From Pterois miles (lineage: Eukaryota > Chordata > Actinopteri > Perciformes > Scorpaenidae), in contig CAMQGK010000052.1 in NCBI GenBank assembly GCA_947000775.1, positions 31,402,501-31,466,500 on the forward strand: DNA of 64,000 nt, read 5' to 3'. Below the pieces are notes generated by a model that saw only the letters and a list, made by a program, of their open reading frames with translations, was not told where the DNA came from and made no database searches. How positions within the stretch are numbered: the stretch's first letter is position 1; every line of letters begins with the position of its first letter. Below, piece after piece: positions 1 through 11,800 of this stretch. The translations under genes and the position numbers were made by a program.

Positions 1-231
1 CTGAACCTCTGAAACAGAAGCCAGATAAATTAACAAACAAATATCTAATGCACCTTTCTCTAGTCTGCAGAGATAATGAGCACTCCCAATTAATAAACTA
101 TAAAGCCAGACTACACAGTGGAGACTGAGTGGAGAGCCCTGACAGGGAGAGGAGGCTGATCAGACCACAGTACAGCAGTTTTAAACTAATCTATCACATC
201 CCCAAAATATCACGATACAGTTCGTCTAGAC

Positions 232-375
232 CAGGGGTGGGCAGTTATTTTTCCTGGGGGGCCACACAGAAACCCAGATTATTGCCGGGGGCCAAACAAA
301 TACTGTCACTATCAAATCACTATAGAAAATATATTGAGCAGAACCATCACGAAGGCCGTATAATGCCCAGGTCTG
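232..375. mobile_element. hAT-like MITE, 144 bp
   Basis: Begins CAGGGGTGGGCA and ends TGCCCAGGTCTG; as inverted repeats these match at 9 of 12 positions. It is flanked by 8-bp duplications GTCTAGAC (224-231) and GTCTAGAT (376-383), 7 of 8 identical. Eight-base duplications and a CAGGGGTG-type end are hAT hallmarks. The interior (GGGGGCCA, ATAATGCCCAGGTCTG) is shared with the longer relative at 9925-10705. Confidence 0.65.
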
Positions 376-1420
376 GTCTAGATGATGCATATCGTCACGT
401 TTTTATATCGCGGTACGATATATCACCACACCCCTACTATTCATTCATCCTCTATTTATTCATCTGTCTAAACTGTCCTCTCTCTGAGTCTGCCCCTTGC
501 TAGCATTGAAAACGTCGCAGCCACTCCCCTGCTGGTTAGAGATACTAATAAATACACATTCAGTACCAACAGAAGTCAGGACATCCATCTAGCCTGAGTG
601 CTCCCAGCCGGTCCTGGGAGACTCCACCAGTCAGACGTCTACTGAGTGATGGAGTCTGCTGAGACCAAGGAGATGTGTTGCTGCAATGAGTCCTCTGGTG
701 TTTACTTCTTAACATAATGGATCCTAATGGACACTTAAACACTAAATATGTAATAATTACAATTGAGTATATAGAAAGTTCCTTTTTCAAAATGCATTAT
801 ATGCACTTTTGGGCGTATGTCTGACTGGAATTTGTTGATCGAGCATGTTGAATGAGTAGCACAGGCCGTACAGAAAGCTATCCGACTAAACGGGAGAATC
901 AAGGATTTTGCCCACAAAATGTGGTTTTCTTCTACCACAAGCAATCAACAACAGGCTGACACCAGAGCAGAAAGCAAAACACAACATAGTGCAGGTTTAA
1001 ACTTATAGAATTTGTATTATGAGCATTACGAGACACGGGGGTATGCCGGGACGTGGTTAGCCTAGCTTCGCATAAAGACTGTAAACAAGGGAAAACAGTT
1101 ACATGGTTCTGTCTGAAGCCTAAATATCCACCTGCCACTTCTAAAAACTCAGTGATTAACATATTATAATGTATCTTGTTTGTTTAATCCATACAGAAAC
1201 AGAAAAGTTGGTGCAATTATGGGTCAAAACTGTTTCTTGATGAACAGCAGTTTATCCATCTACCCTGTTCTTCTGCATAGAGTCTCCAGCTGCAGCATGA
1301 GCTGCTTTATTTGATCAGTTAACAAAGGTTTTGGTCTGTAGAGGCACCAAAGTACCAAACCTGGCAAACTCAGTGTGGAACTGGAAAACTGCACACAGTC
1401 AGCCACTAAATAATTTAAAC

Positions 1421-1829
1421 TAGGGCTGTCAAAGTTAACGCCACTGTAATTTCTTTAACACAATCACATGATAGTCCCAGTCAGTCTGGATCAAGTCATA
1501 GTCAAGTCAGCACTCTGACACACTGACAGCTGTTGTTGCCTGTTGGGCTGCAGTTTGCCATGTTTTGATTTGAGCATGTTTTTTATCCTAAAGCCAGAAC
1601 CTGTGAGGGTTTCTGGACAATATCTGTCATTGTTTTGTGTTGTTAATTGATTTCCAATAATATATATTTACAGATATTTACATAAAGCAGCATATTTATC
1701 CACTCTCATGTTGATAAGAGTATTAAATGCTTGACTAATCTCCCTTTAAGATACATTATGAACAGATGAAAAATGTGTGATTAATTTGTGATTACTTGTG
1801 ATTAGGTACTTGAATTGATTGACAGCCTT
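1421..1829 (+). mobile_element. TAGGGCTGTCAA MITE, copy 1
   Basis: Starts with TAGGGCTGTCAA and ends near TTGACAGCC. The interior (GTCAGTCTGGATCAAGTCAT, GTTGCCTGTTGGGCTGCAG) is shared with 7,460-7,945 and 46,130-46,675, but this copy lacks a central segment present in the others. It is non-coding. Confidence 0.55.
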
Positions 1830-2744
1830 TGTCTGTAGGTGTGTAGATGGATGTGTAAATTTAGACCCTCTTTACACCTGCAATTATGGGTTTTGGGTAA
1901 AACAGTACAGGTGTAAATACACCCAAAACCAGGCCGATCTATTCAATTCAGTTCCATGTTTATATACAATATACATACATTATATACTGTAATTTTAATT
2001 CCTGTTTAAGTTGTTGCTGCATTAACCAGGTTTACACATACAAGATGTTTATTTTTGAAATTCAGAGGTGCTGGTCATCATCTTTAAGATATTACCCTTA
2101 TTTTGAAATTTGAACTGCTAAAAAACATTTGCACTTCATAGAAACCAACAGGAAGTTTGTTCTTATTCCTTTCATTAAAAAGAATAGACTCTTTTTCATT
2201 TAAGAGTTTATATAAATATAACTCTAAGTGTTATGTGGTCTCATATCAGTCGCAGGCCCCTGAATTAAATCAACTCTAAATTGTTTCATGAAAGACTTTG
2301 TGACGTGGTATCATTTTCCAAACAGTAAATATATCGCATCGTGATGAAACCTGAGATTTTCGCCCCTATTGGCAGGCGTGTCTTTTCATTTTGGTTTCCC
2401 TGATGCCAGTCTGAATGCTAAGCTAGACTAACCACAACCGGTCTCCAGCTCAGTTAATTCATACACAGATGTGAGACAGATGTTGTTTTACTTGTTTTTT
2501 ATTTACTCTCAGAAAGAAAGCAAATAAGAGTATTTCCCAAAAATGTTCACGTATTTCTAGTACTTTGTGTTGTGTAATTTTACTGTAACAGATGATGGGA
2601 GGCAGCTCAAAGACACATCCGTGTGAGATTCACTTAACATCCTGGTCTGGTACTCAGAAATAAAGACGGAGAAAGGCAAAGAAAGAAGAGGAAATAGACA
2701 ATACACATACAGATGTACAAAAAAAAAAAAAAAAACACACTTAC

Positions 2745-2876
2745 TTTTTGCCACAGAGACTCTCTGGAGGCCAGACTGGAGCACGCCGCCACAAACCAGC
2801 AGTTACCCAGCTGTCCCTGATGTAAATCGTGAGCGCTGATGCCATCCACAAACAGGTGAGGGTCCTCACACAGCTC
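2745..2876 (-). CDS. capn5: capn5 coding exon 2 (residues 56-99, catalytic Cys81)
   Basis: The exon reads ELCEDPHLFVDGISAHDL, then the active-site block GQLGNCWFVAAC, and ends SLWQK. It has a TAG acceptor at its 5' side and a GTAAGT donor at 2739-2744. It is 132 bases, exactly 44 codons, phase 0 at both ends. The catalytic cysteine codon is TGC at 2799-2801. A run of about 18 T on the transcribed strand follows the donor within 30 bases. Confidence 0.95.
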
Positions 2877-5800
2877 CTACACTCCCAACGACACACACAC
2901 ACACAGTAGTTTAGTGTGTAGCAGCTTTGAGGTTCAACTCTGACAATTTATGCATTTTAACATCAAGCTCAGGCATTAAAGCCCCCCACCAGTGTATTTT
3001 GACAGTTCTATAATATTTCATATTTCTTTGAGGCATTTCCAGACTAAGCTGATTAGCCACACTGTATGTAAATGTTTTTTTTAACACATAAGTTAAATTG
3101 ACATATGACTATAGTAGAAGCTGCAGGTCAAAGGTCATCCTCCAAGCTGCAGGTGTACTCATGTTAGTTTGAGTCTCAGCAGGAAACTCTTTATCTGTCT
3201 GTTAGTTTGTCTTTCCTGTTAGTTAACTAGTTAGGTGTAATTAGCAAGCTCAACTTATTGCGTTACCTAACAGGGGTTTTCATTTTATTTTTCAGTTTCC
3301 TCCACCTTAGTTTAGCGTTTTTATGTTCACAATGGCTTTTGTGTGTGCAGTGAACGGGTTCAATAAACCCAGTGGATTACACAAAATCCCACCAGAAGAA
3401 TTAATGTTTTGGAGAATTACCAGCCTCTAATAGGGCTGAACGACAGGAAGTGCACAACTTTCAAACCAAAAGAAAACAAGAGGAAAGTCCCGTTAGAGGA
3501 ATAAATCAATCACAGTGCAGCCCGGTATGGTGTCGCTGGTGGGAGCTGAGGCGAGAGCGGCCCGTGGTGCTGCACAGTGAACCTCTAAAACATCCTGAAC
3601 CTGCATTTCAAACGGTGGACCTATTAGAAAATGGCTATCCGTCCACCGGTGTGCTGTGGGCGGCTCCTCGGTGCAGCAGCCAGACGGCCGCCTCGCCAGG
3701 AGGAAACAGTGGAGAAGAGAGAGTAGGTGTGCTGAGATAATTCTGGTCTCATTTGTGGGCTGGTGAACAGCAAATTCATCTAAACTGGGTTGAAAAACGA
3801 TGCAATCTGGTTACCATGGTAATGAATTACACTGACTATTAACCACACCCCTAATCTGTGTTTGAGAAACAACCAAAAAAGAGCAAGTAAAACTGATATA
3901 AATGATAGACGGTGCCCATACTAATATTTTAAACTAACATGTGATATTTTTAATCATTTTAGGGGAAAATATAAAATATAAATGTATTCTTTGCAGCATG
4001 AAAAACTGAAATATGGTATATAATTTACAAACTGTGTGTATGGTCCCCACCGTAAGACAGAGAGGAGCTTAAATGGGTTATTGAGGCAATTCCTTGAATC
4101 AGTAAAAGACCATCTGTCCTGATGCACCCACGTATCATATTCATGATCTTCTGCCCAAGTGTGGGAGGGCTGCATGCATTTATGAAATCACATTTCCTGT
4201 GGCTGCAGCGTTCGAGGTCCATTTTCTGCCAGACGAACCTCTACGATGGCGAACAACATGGTGCTCAATGAGCTGCTCTCTCTGTACCGGACTCACACAC
4301 CGATCCACGTCCACACAAACCCACACGAGCAGACGTCCTGTGGTTCCTGTGATAATGTGTGGGATGAATACTACAGGCTGTGGGCCGACACGAGCCATTT
4401 ACAGGGAGACGCGCTGTCCTCTGCTCTTTTGTCCGCAAACACAATAGCTGCACTTCAGCAGAAATGTCACAAACGAGGGGAGGTTCGTCAGAAAGTGAGG
4501 ATTATTTGCACCGCCTTAAAATGAACTAAATATCTCAAAATATATAGCATAAAATTACATTAAGTACATTAAAGCTGTGCTAATCTGATTTATTCTATTA
4601 AAACATTATGTACAGTACATCCTTGGTGTTTATTTTGTACTGATTTGGTCAAAAGTATAATTGACATAAATACGACATTTTATTAATGTTCTGCAGTGAT
4701 AGCGCAGAAATACAAATTAAGGTTACAGGGTTCATTTCAGCTTTTTAAATGTGAATATATTCTGGTTTCTTTCCTCCTCTGTGACAGGAAACTGAATGTC
4801 TTTGAGTTGTGGACAAAACAAGACATTTGAGGACATTTGGGAAACACTGATCCACATTTTTCACAATTTTCTGACATTTTATAGACCAAACAACTAATCA
4901 GTTAATCAAGAAAATAACTGACAGATTAATCGACAATGAAAACAGTTGTTAGTTGCAGCCCTCAATGTGATACCCTTCTAAATTTTTAAATTAAACTGAC
5001 TGGGCTCTGGGAATTTTCTGTCAGCCCTTTTCATAATCATTGTCGGCATTTTATGGACTATAATTAATCGAACTTAATAGATTCAACAATCATTAGCTGC
5101 AGCCCTAAAGGTGTGTGAACTACATCCTCTAGTCAGTGGTCATCATGAGGCAAACAACCAATTTAGGAAAAGAAAATGATTATAATTAGATTTTTAGAAA
5201 AGCATCAATGCTTTTAAAATCTTTTAAAAGATGAGTACCTCATGTGACTTAAATACCATTATATTAGAGATGCACTGCCTGCATTTCCCTCCGGGGATTA
5301 ATAAAGGTTCATCTTCATCTTATCTATTTCAGCTTCTTCAATGTGAATATTTTCTGGTTTCTTTCCTCCTCTGTGACAGTAAACTTAATTTCTGAGTTGT
5401 GGACAAAACAAGACATTTGACGCCATCTTGGGCTTTGGTAAACACTGATCAACATTTATCACCATGACACAACAACTAATTGATCAATCAAGAAAATAAT
5501 CGACAGATTAATAAACAATAAAAATAATCGTTAGTTGTAGCCCTACATATAAAAAGATGTCACATGATGACTTGAACCAGTTCCACCCTGATCCTGTAGA
5601 TTTGTTTTGGGACTATTGGTGGCATCACACAACAACATCACAACAACAATGTGTATGTGAAAGAGGTTGCTCCCACTGTGAATTATCACCCTCAGAGTTG
5701 TGGACAAAACAAGACATTTGAGGACGTCACCTTGACATTTTAACTAACTGATTAATCAAGACAGTAATCAACAGATTAATCTACGATGAAAACATGTTTT

Positions 5801-8800
5801 TCTCCGAGTCCCTCCCTTCTGTGGGGAATTAGAAAACAACAGATGTGGCACCAAGTCGTTGTTTCGCAATTAACAAGTAAGTCTCAAGTCTTTGCATTCA
5901 AGTCCCAAGTCCTAAACTTTGAGTTCACATCCTCACTAAATGTAATGCCATTTTAACAGCACAGTAACTGTCGCCAAATAGGGATGCACCGATACATCGG
6001 CTATCCGAATCGGATATCAGGCCGATACTGACTCAAATAGCTGGATCGGTGACAATGGGGTTGATCTATTTAACTCAACTCTACAGTCCGTTTATATACT
6101 ATATACTGGAATTGTATTCTATGAGACACCATAGAAAAAGTCATGCTGTGATTGGGGATCAAACAATTTTTGACACTTAGAGATTTCTGCATTTTTTAGC
6201 GAGTGGTGAGCACTGGTGTTGTGTAAACTGCTCAGAAACCCCCTTACTGTCAGTCTAGCTAGGAAAGCCGTCCATCCTCTGAATGCACTACGTCTCTAGT
6301 TTGTGGCCTCTGAATATGGCCATACCAGTTTTTCCTCTCTAAAATGTGTCACCAGCATGGTTAGTACCAATGGATTCCTTCGGTTTTCTAGTTTCATATC
6401 TGTGTCTTCACTAAAACCCTAAAACAGAACCTACTGGAGCCTCTGAAAGACAGTAAAGTCAGTCAGGATCAGTTCAATGAACAAACTGCATCTTATCCAT
6501 GATTTCAGTGACAGGCCAGTATCTGAGTTTTAATATAAAAAGTTAAGATATTCCTTTATTAGTCCCACAGTGGGGAAATTTACAACACCAGCCCAGTATA
6601 AAATATAGAAGGACTTCATTTTTACTCGAGCCAGCAGATCTGTGCTGGCAGTGGTCTGGGTGTGAACAGTCTGTTTCCTGCTCTGCTTTATGGGAGCGGC
6701 GGGTCGATGGGCACCTCGGCCATTACTCAACAGGCAGCGGAAAGCACAGCTCCACTTAACGGCTCTTTATCTTTACACACTTGCAGCACTCAACTAGGGT
6801 TAGAAAAGTAAAAGAGGGACAAAGAGGCGGAGAGATGGATGTACATGAGTGTTTACCCATGTAATTTACGCACAGTGGATATCCACACTGGGACTACGTG
6901 AACACACTGCCGTTTTATTAAAAACTGATATGGATTAGGGAGGTTATGTGTCATCTCCACCTAGAGAAAATCTGATATAGCAGAAAAGTCTACCCCACTT
7001 GGCAAACATTTATAATCAGGGCTACTTGATTATGGCAACAATCCTAATCATTCAATCAATCAGATTGTTCAGGTCAATACTGAGATTATTCAACATGATT
7101 AGTCACTGACTTTGTACACTCTGTAGCCTAAATTTTAAAATTAATTGCATCAATCTGGTGCACTTTGAGAGCTAAATTAAGACAATAGATCAAACAGATA
7201 AACAGTAAACAGTAACAAAAAGATGTTTCTGAACTCATCTGAGGAGAGAAATAGTCATTACAGTAACAGAATATTGATTCATACTTGATCAGCGCTGCCG
7301 AGTTTGACCGTGTGGTCGGAGTTTGTGAGAGACTGACAGCTGCTCAGAGACGACAGACTCCAGATCAGCTCTGATTGGTTGTTTTCCTCCAGTCTGTGAA
7401 ATCTAACAGATGCCATTAGGAGCACCGGAGGACACAGAGTCACATGATTTCTTTCAGATTACCTGTCTTAATTGCAATTAATCGCAAAATTAATCACATT
7501 TTTTATCATTTGTTCCATATGGGAGTGGGCAAATATGCTGTTTTATGCAAATATATGTATATATCAATTATTGGAAATCAGTTAACAACACAAAACAAAG
7601 ATAAATATTGTCCAGAAACCCTCACAGTTTCTCACTTTAGCATGAAAAATCTGCTCCAATCATAACATGGCAAACTGCAGCCCAACAGGCAACAACAGCT
7701 GTCAGTGTGTCAGAGTGCTGACTTGACTATGACTTGATCCAGACTGACTGTGATTATCATAAAGTGGGCATGTCTGTAAAGGGGAGACTGGTGGGGACCC
7801 AGAGAACCCATTTACATTCACATATCTTGAGGTCAGAGGTCAAGAGACCCCTTTGAAAATGGCCATGATAGTTTGTCATCAGCAAAATTTAGTGAAAGTT
7901 TAAAATGTTATTTAACCTGAGCTCCTTCCTCCCCTTCTTGAATGTTTGGGAGGTTCGCAAATGTGGGTCATAGTGTAACAAATCATGTATTTTGAATAAG
8001 TACAAGGATTGATACTGAACATTTCTATCCATCTATTGTCAACCGCTTACCCCGTTAGGGGTCGCGGGGGGCTAGAGCTGATCCCAGCTGGCATTGGGTG
8101 AAGGTGGGTTCACCCTGGACAGGTCACTAGTCTTTCACAGGACACATAGAGACAGACAACCATTCACTCTCACATTCACACCTATGAGCAATTTAGAGTT
8201 ATTAGTTAACCTGCATGTCTTTGGACTGTGGGAGGAAGCCGGAGAACCCGGAGAAAACCCACGCTAACGTGCTGTGAGGCGACAGTGCTAACCACCGCCT
8301 GCACCACTGCAGCCCACTGAACATTTCTGTTTATTATTGAAATGTTTAGTCAGTAAAATAAATTGTTTATCACCTGTTTCGCCTCTGCTGTAGTTGCACT
8401 CTTTGTGTTAGACCTGGAACTGGCTGAGAGCACACAGGAGCGCATCGTGGGCTTGTGTCAGGGTGTTCACGAGGGAAGATGCCACGTACGGTAGAGCTGG
8501 AGGGGTGTTGTTGGTGTGACAATAATTAATATGTTTGCTCTTTGAATAAGGACTTGCCTGACCGGATGTTTTACTCCTGTCGGGTGATTGATTATTAATC
8601 ACTATTAATGTATCTTAATAGGACCCAGTTTAATACAGGAGGAAGCTGGAATACTGTACCTGGGTTGGTGCAGTGGAGCTCAGACCCCGATGAGTGACAA
8701 ACCACTCTGGAGAGCTGCGAGGGCCCAAAAATTAAAGGGGCATTGCCTATGCTGCGTCTATATTACTTTTCAATTTTCTTATTCTTTTTTCTATTATTTT

Positions 8801-11800
8801 AATTTTCTTATTCTTTTTTCTATTATTTAGTTATTTTCTCATGCCAGGCCTGCATACGCATGGACTGCTTCACTGCAATTTCTCTCAGTTTGCAGCCGTA
8901 GCCACTCAGCCAACCTTACCTTATGTTTAAGTGTGGGAAACAAAAGCACGCACTCAAACACACCCACAGCGACAGGACACAACCAAGGTCAGTAATTTGC
9001 TGACTCTGCAAAGCTGATTGCAGCAAAAGCAAACTTTTAATCAGAAGCAGAGGCCACTGCAGTGCTCCCGGGACCAGCAGTCCCTCTCACCTTACAGAGA
9101 CCGGCGCTGAAGCACTTCCTGTCTGAAACCTGTGTCGCTACGTGTATGTGAAGCAATGTTTGGATCTCTGTCTGACCAGCGCCACAGTTAAGATCTCTAA
9201 TCACATTTTTCCTTCGGTCCGCAACAGCATTGATTGCTGGAGTCTGAGCAGCGGCGAGGGCTCCCTGTGGTGGCCTGCCGTCTGTGGACCGGCTCAGGTG
9301 GAAGAGTAATAGAGTATCGATTCCCGCCCGGCCCTGCAGACACTGAAGTAATGTGAATATTGTGGCTGAGCACAGCCTAATCATTTACCCTGCTACTGAG
9401 AACCTTTCAACCAGCTTCATAGCCCTCTTCAGCACCATCCATCAGGCTGTGAGAGGAACCATCAGCCACGCATGCAAAACAAACAAGAGCAAAAACACAG
9501 AATACAAAGTGGAATCCAGCAGCGCGAATTCAAAAGGTCCTTGTAGGGCGTAAACGCACACCGAGTTTGTCCTCATCAAAATGCATCGTGTGCATCCTTG
9601 AGGCCAAAGAAATGCAACATAAAACATTTGCAAAGCCGATCTTTTTTTTTTTTTACGTCTCGCGGCTCGTCCAGACTGCCCAGGTGAGCAGCGCCTGACG
9701 GCTGCGTCGCTGAACTGCTGTGTGATTCACACGTCCGTCATTCACACCAGCAGCTGTCAGCCCTTTCTTTCCACACAGTGTTTGCCTTTCATAGTGGCCA
9801 GTTCATGTCACTATAAATGTCATTTATCTATGCAACAAATAAAATAACAACACTAAAACACTGCCATAGAACAGTCCTGGTCATTGCACAGGGCATTTAC
9901 TATTAGAATAATGTAATTTATATGTGCCGGGGGGGGCCACATGAGAAACCCAGATTGTTGCCGGGGGCCAAACAAATACTGTCAGATGTAACCTCTATTT
10001 TATCACTATAGAAAACATACTGGGCACTCATTTTTCAACATTTATTATACTGAAAAACACTTCAAACAGCATATTATTAAGAAAATGACATTATATGCAG
10101 GAGTCTATGAACCGTACAGGACTGACTGTTTTGGGTAGCAATGTTTGCATTAACAAAACTTAACATTTTCCTTAACGTTAACTCTGTAATTTAACATTTA
10201 CCTTACCATTAACACTTACATTTAACATGTGACTCAACATTGACCCTTCCATTTCCTTCTTTGGTACTAAAGTCGTCTCTGCTTTAGTATCTTAGCCAGC
10301 AGCCCCTCGGCTGTCCTCTCCTTCTCATCTCCAGACATGTTTCTGGATTTTTCTGCATATTTTGTCTCAAAGTTCAAGTTCAGGCCACGTTTGTTGCAAA
10401 CTAAGCACACAGCTTTACCACAAACCTCCGCTAAAAAATACTTATCAGTCCATGACTTATTATAGATGTGCCGCCTCAGCAGGTGACGCTACTTCAAACA
10501 TCACTAACGTCAGTTTACTTCAGTGTCAAATGCGACAGGAAGAAGCACACTAACAATGCAGGAGCATTTAAAAACCAAAGCTTTTTTTCTTTACTGTTTC
10601 TTTTTAGCTTTGTATGCAAAATTGTGTGGTTTGTCTGAGACCTGGCTGGGCAGAACCATCACGAGGACCGGTTCTGGCCCACGGGTCGTATAATGCCCAG
10701 GTCTGATAAATACAGTAGTACTAAACAGTCAACAGCCCACTATGACTAAATTTACCTGTTAATGGAAACCCTGAAGTGACAAAAACATCTTCCCAGAATC
10801 ACCTGATACAGTCAGATGCTTTAAAATGGTATAAATGATATAGAAAATGTTCCTTTCTCTCACAGCATATACCGTCGTATCGCCCCACCCTAGCCTGGTC
10901 GAGACATGAATACACAGAAATCAGTGGAGGAGACGCAGCGAGAGGGGGAGGAGGAGGAGGAGGAGGAGGAAGACAGACAGGCTGAGAGACAATGTGAGGC
11001 AGACAGAGAGGAGGAACATTTTATTAGAGCTTGCTCTTTATACTCACATGCTCTGCCACTGAGACTTCACTGCAGCCATAAATATCACCTAGATGTATCT
11101 GAGCCTGTTAAGCCTGTGAACCTTCACCTGCCACTGATAACAAAACCTCTCTGATCGGCACGTTCACGCTGTGAGAAAACTGGTGGTGGGTGAATATGAA
11201 AATAACGGGTGGGGGAAAATATCTGGGTTTCATTAAATCAACTACAACCGCTCACGTTCACATTCACATTCACGCCTACGGGCAATTTAAAGTCATCAAT
11301 TAGCCTGCACGTCTTTGGACTGTGGGAGGAAGCCTGAGAACCTGGAGAAAACCCACACTAACATGGGGGAACATACAAACTCCACACCGCCAGATTCAAA
11401 CCTGCAACCCTCTTGCCATGTTAATCACTGCACCACCGTGCAGCAACGTGCAGCCCAAGACTGAACACATAACATTAAATATTACACAGAATGTATAGTG
11501 ACAAAAGAGGAGCCAGATCCAATCAAACAGGTGCTGGTCTCCAGCTCACTGTGTAGTAGCTTAGCCAAGCTAGGCGTGCATCTCGTGTTCATCCGAGTAT
11601 GTCATTCTTAATTTTGTGATCTGTCTGGTTTAAATGAGTGTGTCGCTGCTTCGATGTAATCTGAATTATTTTATTAAAGACTGAGTAATATAGTTGTCAA
11701 ATTTGATTTAGCATTAGTAAAGAAATCTACATGTTTACAAAGTGATGAGAGTGATAACAGGCATTATAGGGGCCATTCTGCACGGATAGGAATACAGGTG

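Larger units (their letters stand above)
1..2744. other. capn5 intron beyond exon 2; no exon found
   Basis: The next calpain-5 exon (the PDWKEQEW region in the family) is not present here. The stretch contains a hAT-like MITE (232-375), a TAGGGCTGTCAA MITE (1421-1829), and fragments at about 930-1260 shared with 41,590-41,990 and 47,540-47,640. An inverted copy of 90-170 occurs at about 20,925-21,000. Confidence 0.6.

Noticed and set aside
9037..9384. 115-codon minus-strand ORF
   Set aside because: Composition is unremarkable, no motif or splice context recognised, and overlapping plus-strand ORFs are equally plausible; considered chance.
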